DNA of 64,000 nt from 43-108 sp001915545 (GTDB lineage: Bacteria; Bacteroidota; Bacteroidia; Bacteroidales; Bacteroidaceae): positions 1 to 64,000 of the forward strand of contig CABUGV010000003.1 in the NCBI GenBank assembly GCA_902491215.1. The letters are read 5' to 3'. This document shows, piece by piece, positions 24,962 through 32,613 of the stretch (positions within the stretch are counted from its first letter, which is position 1; the number at the start of each line of letters is the position of its first letter). Below the pieces are notes generated by a model. That model saw only the letters and a list, made by a program, of their open reading frames with translations. It ran no database searches and was not told where the DNA came from. The translations under genes and the position numbers were made by a program.

Positions 24962-25663
24962 TCAGTCTTTTATTTCAAATCTTACCAGCACTGAATATTT
25001 CTTTTTTATGTTTCGATAGTTTTTTGCTTCGCCGTTTTCCGAAAAAGCGACATTGCTCTGCATGCCGTACATAGGGTATGCCGTGTCGCCTCCGTTTTCT
25101 ACGATTCTGATGACATCTCCAAGATTTTTACCTAAAGCTTCTACCATATACGACGCCTTGCTTCTTGCTGCCTTTAAGGCTTCAATTCTTCCTTTTTCTT
25201 GGTACTTGGCCATGTCGTTATTTTCCAGTTCGCCGATATACATTGAACTTATGCCTCTTGTATCAAGATTTTTGACAATTTTTTCTATCTTGTTGAAATC
25301 ATCAAGTGTGATGTCGAATCTTTTGGAAACTTGAAAGTCACGACCTTGCCCGCGCCACGTATTTCCGATTTCTTCTGTTCGTATAGAGTTGTCAGGTACG
25401 CCTGCATTTTTCAGAACATTCCTCAGGCTGTTTTCAATATTTTCCAATTTTATTTTTGTCTTGAACTCTTCTGGTTTTGATTTTCCATCAAATTCCTCTT
25501 CAAAATATTCCTTTATTTCTATAATATAATGAATCTTGTCTGGAACAATCTCAATCTCAGATGTACCGCTTACTTCAATATATCTTTGGCTTGATTCTTG
25601 TGCACCTGCAGATACTGCAGCAAGTAAGGATAGGGCAACAGCGCATGATTTTATGTTTTTCAT
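24962..25663 (-). CDS. SIMPL (DUF541) domain-containing exported protein
   Basis: A 233-residue protein with a signal peptide (MKNIKSCAVALSLLAAVSAGAQ). The SIMPL/DUF541 domain is recognisable from RYIEVSGTSEIEIVPDKIHYIIEI at the start, the middle FDITLDDFNKIEKIVKNLDTRGI, and the helix ARSKASYMVEALGKNLGDVIRI. Family members such as BP26 are periplasmic or outer-membrane proteins forming ring or channel assemblies, with roles in stress or immune signalling in other species. The function here is unknown. It is monocistronic with a -7 box at 25747. Confidence 0.88.
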   Translation of the reverse strand: MKNIKSCAVALSLLAAVSAGAQESSQRYIEVSGTSEIEIVPDKIHYIIEIKEYFEEEFDGKSKPEEFKTKIKLENIENSLRNVLKNAGVPDNSIRTEEIGNTWRGQGRDFQVSKRFDITLDDFNKIEKIVKNLDTRGISSMYIGELENNDMAKYQEKGRIEALKAARSKASYMVEALGKNLGDVIRIVENGGDTAYPMYGMQSNVAFSENGEAKNYRNIKKKYSVLVRFEIKD

Positions 25664-25746
25664 AATTGCATGATGATTTAATAGTCTGTTTCATGCCGGT
25701 TTCAGCATATCAAATATGCCTGCCGGATGTCTGCGGTTTAGTCTTG

Positions 25747-25754
25747 CAAATATA
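25747..25754 (-). promoter_or_regulatory. -7 box (TATATTTG) of the SIMPL gene
   Basis: The minus strand reads TATATTTG, 83 nt before the ATG at 25663. Confidence 0.5.
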
Positions 25755-25885
25755 TACCTATTATATGAAATTCTGAAAATTATGCATCTTATTATTGGGC
25801 AGATGCAAAATTATATAGTGTTCTTTAAAAGCTCATCAGTTGTGAAAATTACGAAATCATTATTTGAATATGAATGATATAAAAA

Positions 25886-25910
25886 TCCCGGCAGATAACA
25901 TCAGCCGGGA
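25886..25910 (-). terminator. terminator of the lipoprotein gene at 25937
   Basis: TCCCGGC / GCCGGGA (25886-25892 / 25904-25910), followed on the minus strand by TTTTTATATC. It starts 26 nt after the stop. Confidence 0.85.
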
Positions 25911-25936
25911 AATATATAAGTTGTTTTATGTTGATT

Positions 25937-26551
25937 CTATTCAGGTATTACTATATGATTCTTGTCCTCAGAAATATTATAGGTTTTGAATATGCTGCTT
26001 TGTCCTTTGTAGCCAACATTTATAAATGCTTTGTCCGCTTCTATATTGAATGAATTTATGCATCCGTTTTCCTTATATCCAGACGCCTCTAAGGCTTCTT
26101 TACAATATGTCGGCAGATTTTTCAGATATATGGCAGCATCGCTGTATGTGAACAACATGTCTTTGTATCCGTCGTAATTGTCTATGACATCGTCGTCAAA
26201 TGAAGAAACCGTAAGCTCAAACATTTCATAATGGTTTCTTCTGTCTTTCATATCATTCCAGTCATATTGAACCATTTTGTCTTTGTTTTCCGGAGATATG
26301 ATTTGTATTGACACGTAGGCTTTGTTGTCGTTTTCCTTATAAGTGAATGTTGTACTGATCTCTGCAAATTCTACTTTAGACGTATCTGTACCGGCTTGGT
26401 CCAGAAGGTCCTTTATTTTTTGTTCGAGTTCACCAGGCTGGTCACCGACAATGTCTTCAGGAAGCGGGCCTGGGTTAAACGAGTTGCATGAAATGATAGA
26501 CAATACTGTTGCTGGGATAGCAAAAATACTTGCGAAGAATTTCGTTCTCAT
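25937..26551 (-). CDS. hypothetical lipoprotein, likely target of the adjacent TetR regulator
   Basis: A 204-residue predicted lipoprotein: signal sequence with Cys22 (TVLSIISC), a proline-rich segment, then a mixed domain with KIKDLLDQAGTDTSKVEF and alternating beta strands (YVSIQIISP, KAFINVGYKGQSSIF). I do not recognise a family. Its promoter region carries a perfect 20-bp palindrome (26624-26643) next to the -7 box at 26601-26608. The tetR gene lies just beyond on the same strand, so repression by that regulator is the simplest reading. It has its own terminator. Confidence 0.75.
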   Translation of the reverse strand: MRTKFFASIFAIPATVLSIISCNSFNPGPLPEDIVGDQPGELEQKIKDLLDQAGTDTSKVEFAEISTTFTYKENDNKAYVSIQIISPENKDKMVQYDWNDMKDRRNHYEMFELTVSSFDDDVIDNYDGYKDMLFTYSDAAIYLKNLPTYCKEALEASGYKENGCINSFNIEADKAFINVGYKGQSSIFKTYNISEDKNHIVIPE

Positions 26552-26586
26552 GTTGTTTAAGGTTTTTATATTTAAAACTTGTGATT

Positions 26587-26605
26587 ATTTGAACACGAAT
26601 CAAAT
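26587..26605. promoter_or_regulatory. secondary dyad overlapping the lipoprotein -7 box
   Basis: ATTTGA and TCAAAT arms separated by 7 bp. They share the outer half-site ATTTGA/TCAAAT with the palindrome at 26624 and overlap the -7 box. Possibly a second, weaker operator. Confidence 0.4.
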
Positions 26606-26608
26606 GTA
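26601..26608 (-). promoter_or_regulatory. -7 box (TACATTTG) of the lipoprotein gene
   Basis: The minus strand reads TACATTTG, 50 nt before the ATG at 26551. Confidence 0.55.
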
Positions 26609-26623
26609 GTTTAAATATTTGAA

Positions 26624-26643
26624 ATTTGAACGGTCGTTCAAAT
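26624..26643. promoter_or_regulatory. perfect 20-bp palindrome, candidate TetR operator
   Basis: ATTTGAACG-GT-CGTTCAAAT is a perfect 9+2+9 dyad of the type bound by TetR/AcrR dimers. It lies where the -33 element of the lipoprotein promoter should be, between that gene and tetR. Confidence 0.75.
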
Positions 26644-26676
26644 AAAATCCAGAGTTAAAAAATGCAAAGCAAATAG

Positions 26677-27288
26677 TCAAGCTTTCAGCAAGGAGTAGAT
26701 ATATTTGAATTCTTCTGCTAGTTTGTGTACGTTAAGCCCGTTCAGAAAAGCATGTTCGTATGACATGCCCATAAATACATTCCTGAATAAGATTGCTGTT
26801 TTGTCAATGTCAGTCTCTTCTCTGATTTCTCCATTTTCCTTGGCTTTTTTAAGGACAATTCTCCATTGGTCGTAATCTTTTTGGTAGAGTTCTTCGATTT
26901 TTTGTCTTATGTTGGGGTAGTACATTCTAACTTGTGACAGAAAATGAAAATAATAGAAATTCAGGCTGCAGTCAAACGGATTGTTTCCATCATCTATAAG
27001 TCCGACAATGCGTCCCATTGCAGATGTAATTCCTTTGATGTATTCTTCGATGAATTCTTCTAGTGTTTCTGTATCAACCTTAAATTTATTTGTAGGACTC
27101 TGCATGTAAAACAGAAATTTGTCTGCTGTGGCAATGAATAGGTCTTGCTTATGTGGAAAATAATAGGTTATTCCAGTTTTAGTCAATCCGCAAGCCTTGG
27201 CCAAAGTTGTAATGCTGGCTTTTTCATAGTTCATTTTTACAAATACCCCGAATGCTCTGTCTATTACTTCTTCTCTGTTTGTTATCAT
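26677..27288 (-). CDS. TetR/AcrR family transcriptional regulator
   Basis: A 203-residue helical repressor. The N-terminal HTH is typical: VIDRAFGVFVKMNYEKASITTLAKACGLTKTGITYYFPHKQDLF, with the recognition helix at about residues 36-45. The C-terminal part is an all-helical ligand-binding and dimerisation domain with an aromatic/acidic pocket region (FDCSLNFYYFHFLSQVRMYYP). It is expressed from a good promoter at 27372-27402. The closest operator-like palindrome is upstream of the next lipoprotein gene, so it probably represses that gene. The ligand is unknown. Confidence 0.92.
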   Translation of the reverse strand: MITNREEVIDRAFGVFVKMNYEKASITTLAKACGLTKTGITYYFPHKQDLFIATADKFLFYMQSPTNKFKVDTETLEEFIEEYIKGITSAMGRIVGLIDDGNNPFDCSLNFYYFHFLSQVRMYYPNIRQKIEELYQKDYDQWRIVLKKAKENGEIREETDIDKTAILFRNVFMGMSYEHAFLNGLNVHKLAEEFKYIYSLLKA

Positions 27289-27317
27289 ATCTTCTTGTGC
27301 TGTTTTTGTTGTCTTGA

Positions 27318-27330
27318 GAACATATTGTTC
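27318..27330. promoter_or_regulatory. weak dyad in the tetR leader
   Basis: GAACA-TAT-TGTTC followed by AAAT shares GTTCAAAT with the operator at 26624. It is a possible autoregulatory site downstream of the tetR transcription start. Confidence 0.35.
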
Positions 27331-27371
27331 AAATCGAAATGCTGTATATGGACAGATGTCCTATCTTTTTA

Positions 27372-27402
27372 CAAATCTATGTATTTTTTCATAAAGCACC
27401 AA
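27372..27402 (-). promoter_or_regulatory. tetR promoter
   Basis: On the minus strand TTG (27400-27402), exactly 20 bp, then TAGATTTG (27372-27379). Confidence 0.7.
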
Positions 27403-27447
27403 CAGCTCCTGCAGTGTTTCGATTTACGGCTTGCATAACAGTCTGTT

Positions 27448-27535
27448 TTAATATGAGCGCTCGGAATTAAATTTACGAGTGCTCGCATTTATGCTTGCGA
27501 GCGCCCGCGTGTAAACCTTCGCGCCTTCGTATTTG
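27448..27535 (+). repeat. 22-bp-period intergenic array B (four units)
   Basis: Cores GAGCGCTC (27455), GAGTGCTC (27477), GAGCGCCC (27499) and GCGCCTTC (27521) start exactly 22 bp apart. Flanks resemble those of the other arrays (AC or GC before, GC or GG after, then A/T). It lies about 140 bp upstream of the aquaporin gene. Confidence 0.75.
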
Positions 27536-27592
27536 AAACTTGCCATAAGCAAATATTTTTAATATCAAATTAAATGTGCATTTATTTTGATA

Positions 27593-27600
27593 TATATTTG
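27593..27600 (+). promoter_or_regulatory. -7 box (TATATTTG) of the aquaporin gene
   Basis: TATATTTG, 77 nt before the ATG at 27678, in very AT-rich sequence. Confidence 0.5.
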
Positions 27601-27677
27601 TATATAACCGGTTTTTTGCATATATTTATGACCGAAGTCAAAGGCTTCATTATTGTTAACTTTAAAAAGATGGTGCT

Positions 27678-28355
27678 ATGAAGAAGTATCTGGCAGAAAT
27701 GATCGGAACTATGATTCTTGTTCTGATGGGATGCGGAAGTGCTGTATTTGCAGGCAACGCCGCTGAGAGTGTAGGTGCCGGTGTAGGTACTCTTGGAGTT
27801 GCCATGGCGTTCGGTTTGTCGGTAGTAGCTATGGCGTATACGATAGGCGGAATTTCCGGATGCCATATCAATCCGGCTATTACGTTCGGAGTAGCATTGT
27901 CTGGACGTATGCGAGCCGGAGAAGCATGCATGTATATTTTGTTTCAGATCATAGGCGCATTCATCGGTTCGGCCATACTGTATGTTCTGGCTTCGTCAGG
28001 TGGCAGTTCGGGTGCGACGTTGACGGGTGCAAATACCTTTGATGACGGTGAAATGCTTCAGGCTTTTATAGCTGAAGCTGTGTTTACATTTGTATTTGTC
28101 CTGGTTGTTTTAGGTTCCACGGACGAGAAACATGGTGCAGGCCAGTTTGCAGGTCTGGCCATAGGATTAACTTTGATTCTGGTACACATTGTTTGTATCC
28201 CTATAACCGGTACTTCTGTCAATCCGGCACGCAGTATAGGTCCTGCTGTCTTTGCAGGCGGTACGGCTCTCTCACAGCTGTGGCTGTTTATTGTCGCTCC
28301 TCTGCTTGGAGCCGCATGTTCTGCCGGAGTATGGAACGCCATTAGGGAAAGATGA
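27678..28355 (+). CDS. aqpZ: aquaporin Z-type MIP channel
   Basis: A 225-residue inner-membrane channel with six helices and two NPA half-helices: SGCHINPAITFG (NPA 65-67) and TSVNPARSIGP (NPA 182-184). The selectivity-filter Arg185 and the His170 of LVHIVCIP are kept, and the segment GVAMAFGLSVVAMAY matches AqpZ. Together they favour a water channel over a glycerol facilitator. Length is typical of AqpZ. A hairpin without a U tract follows at 28384-28417. No neighbouring gene suggests a specific osmotic circuit. Confidence 0.92.
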   Translation: MKKYLAEMIGTMILVLMGCGSAVFAGNAAESVGAGVGTLGVAMAFGLSVVAMAYTIGGISGCHINPAITFGVALSGRMRAGEACMYILFQIIGAFIGSAILYVLASSGGSSGATLTGANTFDDGEMLQAFIAEAVFTFVFVLVVLGSTDEKHGAGQFAGLAIGLTLILVHIVCIPITGTSVNPARSIGPAVFAGGTALSQLWLFIVAPLLGAACSAGVWNAIRER

Positions 28356-28481
28356 TGTTTTTTTGATTTGCATTTTATTTGTTGTATCGGCAGTGCGGGC
28401 TTGCGCATTGCCGATACTGCTTATTGGGGTTGTCGGTTTGGGATAATTGCATTTTTTATAATGAAAATCTGACAGTGTTTC

Positions 28482-28512
28482 TTGCATCATGTAGCTAAAC
28501 TGTGTAATTTTG
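28482..28512 (+). promoter_or_regulatory. promoter of the sigma-54 activator-lptE-secG operon
   Basis: TTG (28482-28484), exactly 20 bp, then TAATTTTG (28505-28512). The ATG follows 32 nt later. Confidence 0.7.
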
Positions 28513-28544
28513 TCATTTAGAATCGGTAAAAACAGTATTCTTTT

Positions 28545-29819
28545 ATGAATGTATCAGATGTTCAGCAGATTAAACTGAAGTACGGTATAGTGGGGCGTTC
28601 GCCTGCTCTCGACCGTGCTCTCGATATTGCCATACAGGTCGCTCCGACAGATTTGTCAGTTCTGATTGTGGGTGAGAGCGGTGTCGGAAAGGAAACTATA
28701 CCACGAATCATACATGACTACAGTTCTCGCAAACACAATAAATTTTTTGCAATAAATTGCGGTTCAATTCCTGAAGGAACAATCGACTCTGAACTTTTCG
28801 GACACGAGAAAGGTGCGTTCACCGGAGCAGTGGGCGAGCGCGAGGGATATTTCGGAGCCGCTAACAACGGAACGCTTTTCCTTGATGAGGTCGGTGAACT
28901 TCCTATGGCCACACAGGCACGTCTTCTGCGTGTGTTGGAAACAGGAGAGTATATACGTGTAGGTTCGAGCGATGTACGCAAGACCAACGTGCGAATTGTG
29001 GCGGCTACAAATGTAAACATGCGCAAGGCCATAAGCGAAGGACGATTCAGAGAGGACCTGTTCTACCGTCTGAACACTATTCCTATATCTGTTCCGCCTC
29101 TTAGGGAAAGAAAGGACGATATTTTGCTTCTGTTCAGAAAATTTGCCGCAGACATTTCTGAAAAATACGGTATGCCTCCTATACGCCTGACAGATGACGC
29201 CAAAGATCTTCTCATGCAGTATACGTGGCCGGGAAATATTCGACAGCTGAAGAACTTGACGGAACAGATTTCCGTTGTATGCAAAGAGAGGGAGATAACC
29301 AAGGAGATATTGTCTGGATTCATCAATCCTGTTGAACAGCAGGGCGGTATTGTTCCGGTCAACAATGGTGCTCATTCTTACGAAAACGAGAGAGAAATCC
29401 TTTACCGTGTATTGTTCGATCTGAGGAAGGATGTCAACGATCTGAAGGAAATGGTGCACAGCAATGTGAACAACATGACTTCCGTGCATCCAATGACGCA
29501 GTCGCCTGTGCCTGTGGTAAATGATCCGTATTCGGGAATGCATGCTGACGGTATGTCGGATTTCGGTTCTTTGGAGCCTACCAAGATAAACATATCTCCG
29601 GCAACAGAAATCAAGATACGAGAACCTCACCCTGAACATGATGTGGAGTTTGCCGAAACGATAGAAGAAACTCCTCTTTCAATGAAGGAACTTGAGAGAC
29701 GCAATATTATCCAGACTCTTGAGCGATGCCACGGAAAAAGAAAGAAGGCTGCGAAGGAACTGGGTATAAGCGAAAGAACGCTTTACAGGAAAATAAAGGA
29801 ATACGATCTTGATCTGTGA
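28545..29819 (+). CDS. sigma-54-dependent transcriptional activator without receiver domain
   Basis: A 424-residue bacterial enhancer-binding protein. A short N-terminal tail is followed by the AAA+ domain with Walker A GESGVGKE (43-50), the sigma-54 contact loop GAFTGA (90-95), Walker B GTLFLDEVGELP, and the R-finger region FREDLFYRLNTIPI. A linker of about 110 residues follows, then a Fis-type HTH (KKAAKELGISERTLYRKIKEY). There is no response-regulator or GAF domain, so input may come through the linker or expression level. It heads an operon with lptE and secG, an arrangement conserved in Bacteroidales. Targets are unknown. Confidence 0.92.
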   Translation: MNVSDVQQIKLKYGIVGRSPALDRALDIAIQVAPTDLSVLIVGESGVGKETIPRIIHDYSSRKHNKFFAINCGSIPEGTIDSELFGHEKGAFTGAVGEREGYFGAANNGTLFLDEVGELPMATQARLLRVLETGEYIRVGSSDVRKTNVRIVAATNVNMRKAISEGRFREDLFYRLNTIPISVPPLRERKDDILLLFRKFAADISEKYGMPPIRLTDDAKDLLMQYTWPGNIRQLKNLTEQISVVCKEREITKEILSGFINPVEQQGGIVPVNNGAHSYENEREILYRVLFDLRKDVNDLKEMVHSNVNNMTSVHPMTQSPVPVVNDPYSGMHADGMSDFGSLEPTKINISPATEIKIREPHPEHDVEFAETIEETPLSMKELERRNIIQTLERCHGKRKKAAKELGISERTLYRKIKEYDLDL

Positions 29820-29835
29820 AAAAGAAGATAGGAAG

Positions 29836-30366
29836 ATGAAGAAAAGATTTGGAACTTTGTGGAGTTCAGGAGTAATGATGGCGATGATGTGCATGCTGCT
29901 TGTCGCATGCACTGTGTCGTATAAGTTCAATGCATCGTCAATCAATTACGATAAGGTAAAGACCATATCGATATCAAAATTTCCAATACGTTCGGCTTAT
30001 GTTTGGAGCCCGATGGAGTCGATGTTCTACAATTCTCTTACGGATGAGTATGCGCAGAAGACGAAGTTGCAGCTTGTCAACCGCAATGGTGACCTGCAGT
30101 TGAGCGGTGAAATCGTAGAGTACAGTCAGACAAACAAGTCGATTTCGGCTGATGGTTTCTCTTCGCAGATCCAGCTGAAGATGACAGTCAATGTGAGATT
30201 TGTGAACAACACCAACCATTCGGAAGACATTTCCGATCAGAAATTCTCTGCTACAGCCGAATACGAATCAACACAACAGCTCAATGCTGTTCAGGAAGAA
30301 CTGGTGCAGGAGATGATTGACGACATTGTTGACCAGATTTTCAATGCAACTGTAGCTAACTGGTAA
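29836..30366 (+). CDS. lptE: LptE-family LPS assembly lipoprotein
   Basis: A 176-residue lipoprotein, starting at the ATG at 29836 so that the signal sequence (MKKRFGTLWSSGVMMAMMCMLLVAC, Cys25) comes first. The body CTVSYKFNASSINYDKVKTISISKFPIRSAYVWSPMES and later KLQLVNRNGDLQLSGEIVEY is the Bacteroidota LptE pattern. LptE plugs the LptD barrel and helps deliver LPS to the outer leaflet. It sits 16 bp after the sigma-54 activator and is co-transcribed with it. Other lpt genes in the window are lptF at 50763 and lptC at 45014. Confidence 0.86.
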   Translation: MKKRFGTLWSSGVMMAMMCMLLVACTVSYKFNASSINYDKVKTISISKFPIRSAYVWSPMESMFYNSLTDEYAQKTKLQLVNRNGDLQLSGEIVEYSQTNKSISADGFSSQIQLKMTVNVRFVNNTNHSEDISDQKFSATAEYESTQQLNAVQEELVQEMIDDIVDQIFNATVANW

Positions 30367-30432
30367 TATTTGAAGGTGGAGGATTGCCGATATAAGGCAT
30401 TTAAATAAAAACTCTAATAAATACAGATAAAA

Positions 30433-31158
30433 GTGATTGACATCAAGGAACTTATCAACGATAGAACCAAACTTAATGCAGATACTTTGGTTGAACTGAA
30501 AGCTGTTGTCGAAGAATATCCGTTTTTTCAGACAGCAAGGCTTTTGTATGTGGCCAATCTGTATGCCGTGCACGACAGGTCTTTTGGTGAGGAACTGCGT
30601 AAGGCATCTGTGTTCTTGCCCGACAGACGTGCTTTGTTCTATATGATTGAAGGTGAACATTATGTTATAGAAACTCCAGAGAATGCTGTTCCTGCCGCAT
30701 CTGAAAAAGGTAAGGACAGAACAATCTCTTTGATTGATAACTTCTTGTCGAATCAACGTGAGGAGAACGAGAATAAACGGGCAAAACCAACATTGGCGGA
30801 CCTTACTACCGACTATGCCGCTTTCCTTGTTAATCAGGATGATGTGGTTTCGGATGCAGACGAAGCGCCAAAGTTGAGAGGCCAAAGCCTTATAGATAAT
30901 TTTATTGAGGTGACAAAAGGAAAGCAGAGAATAGAAATGCCGGATCTGAATGATGAAGATTATAACTTCTCGCCAGCAATATCACCTGAAGATGAAGAAA
31001 TCTATACGGAAAAAATGACAGACATATATATAAAACAAGGACGATATGCTGAAGCTCTTGGAATATTAAAGAAAATATGTTTGAATAATCCGAAAAAAAG
31101 TGCTTACTTTGCAAATCAGATGAAACTTCTTGAAGTTATTCTTGGCGGCAATGCGTAA
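30433..31158 (+). CDS. conserved hypothetical protein between lptE and secG
   Basis: A 241-residue cytoplasmic protein with a GTG start. The N-terminal segment LVELKAVVEEYPFFQTARLLYVANLY and the C-terminal TEKMTDIYIKQGRYAEALGILKKICLNNPKKSAYFANQM look like isolated TPR-type helical hairpins. An acidic, poorly ordered middle (residues about 75-185) lies between them. No enzyme motif is seen. The order activator-lptE-this gene-secG suggests a single transcript. Its role is unknown, perhaps as a scaffold. Confidence 0.75.
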   Translation: MIDIKELINDRTKLNADTLVELKAVVEEYPFFQTARLLYVANLYAVHDRSFGEELRKASVFLPDRRALFYMIEGEHYVIETPENAVPAASEKGKDRTISLIDNFLSNQREENENKRAKPTLADLTTDYAAFLVNQDDVVSDADEAPKLRGQSLIDNFIEVTKGKQRIEMPDLNDEDYNFSPAISPEDEEIYTEKMTDIYIKQGRYAEALGILKKICLNNPKKSAYFANQMKLLEVILGGNA

Positions 31159-31228
31159 TTGCTTGATTGCATCTGCTTCAGGAAGGCATTGAAAAACAGA
31201 AAAATAATAATAAAAAATAAATAGAAAA

Positions 31229-31564
31229 ATGTATTCATTAATTATCGGTTTGGTCATTTTGGCATCAGTATTGATGTGCGTAATTGTTCTGATACAGGAG
31301 TCTAAGGGAGGTGGTCTTGCATCTGGATTCTCTTCTTCAAATCAGATTATGGGAGTTAGAAAGACTACAGATTTTCTTGAGAAGGCTACTTGGGGACTTG
31401 CAATTGCAATGGTGGTTCTGAGCATCATTTCTGTTGCTTTCCTTCCGGACAGTTCTCAGGCTGACGGTGCACTCATCGAGAACACTTTGCCTATGCAGAA
31501 CAGCACAGATGCCAACAATATGCAGTCTTTCCCTGCTTCAGCAGGACAGCAGCCTGCAAAATAA
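31229..31564 (+). CDS. secG: preprotein translocase subunit SecG
   Basis: A 111-residue two-helix inner-membrane protein that assists SecYE. It has helix 1 MYSLIIGLVILASVLMCVIVLIQ, the signature ESKGGGLASGFSSSNQIMG, RKTTDFLEKATW, and helix 2. The C-terminus has a Ser/Asn/Gln-rich extension (residues about 80-111) common in the phylum. It is the last gene of the operon and is followed by a strong terminator. Confidence 0.95.
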   Translation: MYSLIIGLVILASVLMCVIVLIQESKGGGLASGFSSSNQIMGVRKTTDFLEKATWGLAIAMVVLSIISVAFLPDSSQADGALIENTLPMQNSTDANNMQSFPASAGQQPAK

Positions 31565-31607
31565 AGCTGAGTAAGGTCTGAAACTTACTGCAGAATGAAG
31601 ATTTATA

Positions 31608-31643
31608 CCCCTGCAAGGGCTTAGCCCTGAGCAGGGGATTTTT
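31608..31643 (+). terminator. terminator after secG
   Basis: CCCCTGC / GCAGGGG (31608-31614 / 31631-31637) with an inner AGGGCT/AGCCCT stem, followed by ATTTTTT. Confidence 0.92.
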
Positions 31644-31687
31644 TATGTCTGGATGTTTTATATAGTGAACAAATAACATAGTGCAGA

Positions 31688-32515
31688 ATGGAAATAGAAG
31701 AATGTTTTGTCTGCGGCAAAAAGAATGATGATGAATTGTGTGAAGATGCTGTAGCCGTAGCATCCGGTTACGCTGCTGTCATTGACGGTTCTACAAGCAA
31801 GGGCACAATGAAGTATCTTGAAAAATCAACCGGTAGAACTGCAGCTGAACTCATAAAGCAATATATTGAGTGCAAACTAGATGTGAATGCTGATATTAAG
31901 ATTTTTGCCGAAGAGGTTACGGAGCTTATTCGCAATGCTTATGTTGAGGCTGGAGTGGCGGATTTGGTTGCGGAGCATGCTGAAAATCGTATGACTGCCA
32001 GTACTGTTGTATACTGTGACAACAGAAAGGAAGTCTGGATGATTGGTGATTGCCAGTGCATGGTGGACGGTGTATTGCATACTAATGCCAAGAAAATAGA
32101 TGATGTTCTTGCATATATGAGGGCGTCTCTGATAGCACTTGCCATGAAACGCGGTGCTTCTGTTTCCGATATATTGAAGCATGATGTTGGGCGGGAAGCC
32201 ATAATGCCTCTGCTTAGAGAGCAGTGCAATTTCCAAAATGATGCGTGTTGCGATGAGTTTTCCTATGGTGTAATTGACGGTTTTGAGATACCGCAGAGAT
32301 TTCTGAAGGTCATTGATGTGTCGGGGGGCCACAGTGTGGTTCTGGCATCGGACGGATACCCTAAGCTTATGCCTACATTGAACGAGAGCGAATGCGAGCT
32401 GAATAGACTTATTGTAGAAGATCCATTGATGGTGGGTAAATTCAAGGCAACCAAAGGATTGTTGGCCGGACAATGCTCGTTCGACGACAGAAGCTACTTG
32501 AGATTTACACTGTAA
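31688..32515 (+). CDS. PP2C-like (PPM family) protein phosphatase
   Basis: A 275-residue cytoplasmic protein with the ordered PPM motifs in divergent form: CEDAVAVASGYAAVIDGSTS (metal Asp), ENRMTASTVVYCD, EVWMIGDCQCMVDG, VVLASDGYPKLMP (metal Asp), and the terminal FDDRSYLRFTL (DD). The motifs fit an Mn/Mg-dependent serine/threonine phosphatase, although the family is distant and activity is inferred. An FHA protein lies 1.3 kb downstream, which suggests phosphoprotein signalling. No kinase is in the window. Confidence 0.72.
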   Translation: MEIEECFVCGKKNDDELCEDAVAVASGYAAVIDGSTSKGTMKYLEKSTGRTAAELIKQYIECKLDVNADIKIFAEEVTELIRNAYVEAGVADLVAEHAENRMTASTVVYCDNRKEVWMIGDCQCMVDGVLHTNAKKIDDVLAYMRASLIALAMKRGASVSDILKHDVGREAIMPLLREQCNFQNDACCDEFSYGVIDGFEIPQRFLKVIDVSGGHSVVLASDGYPKLMPTLNESECELNRLIVEDPLMVGKFKATKGLLAGQCSFDDRSYLRFTL

Positions 32516-32601
32516 ATGTGCTTTCAAAAACATGCGGAAGCCCTTTAAATATGGGCAAAAAAATGCAGAAGAAAAAGCTTTGAAATGCAATAAAATCATC
32601 A

Positions 32602-32609
32602 TAACTTTG
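32602..32609 (+). promoter_or_regulatory. -7 box (TAACTTTG) directly before the HU/SPOR gene
   Basis: TAACTTTG ends only 4 nt before the ATG at 32614, so transcription would begin at or next to the start codon (leaderless). Confidence 0.5.
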
Positions 32610-32613
32610 CAGT

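Larger units (their letters stand above)
27289..27677. other. 389-bp intergenic region between tetR and aqpZ
   Basis: Holds the tetR promoter, a weak dyad at 27318-27330, a four-unit 22-bp array (27448-27535), and the aquaporin promoter. No gene is seen. Confidence 0.6.

Noticed and set aside
28384..28417. Terminator after aqpZ
   Set aside because: A perfect 9-bp stem (GTATCGGCA/TGCCGATAC) is present, but no U tract follows. It may be a structural element only.
28764..29639. 291-codon open frame antisense to the sigma-54 activator
   Set aside because: It lies entirely within a well-supported AAA+ gene on the other strand and has no recognisable domain.
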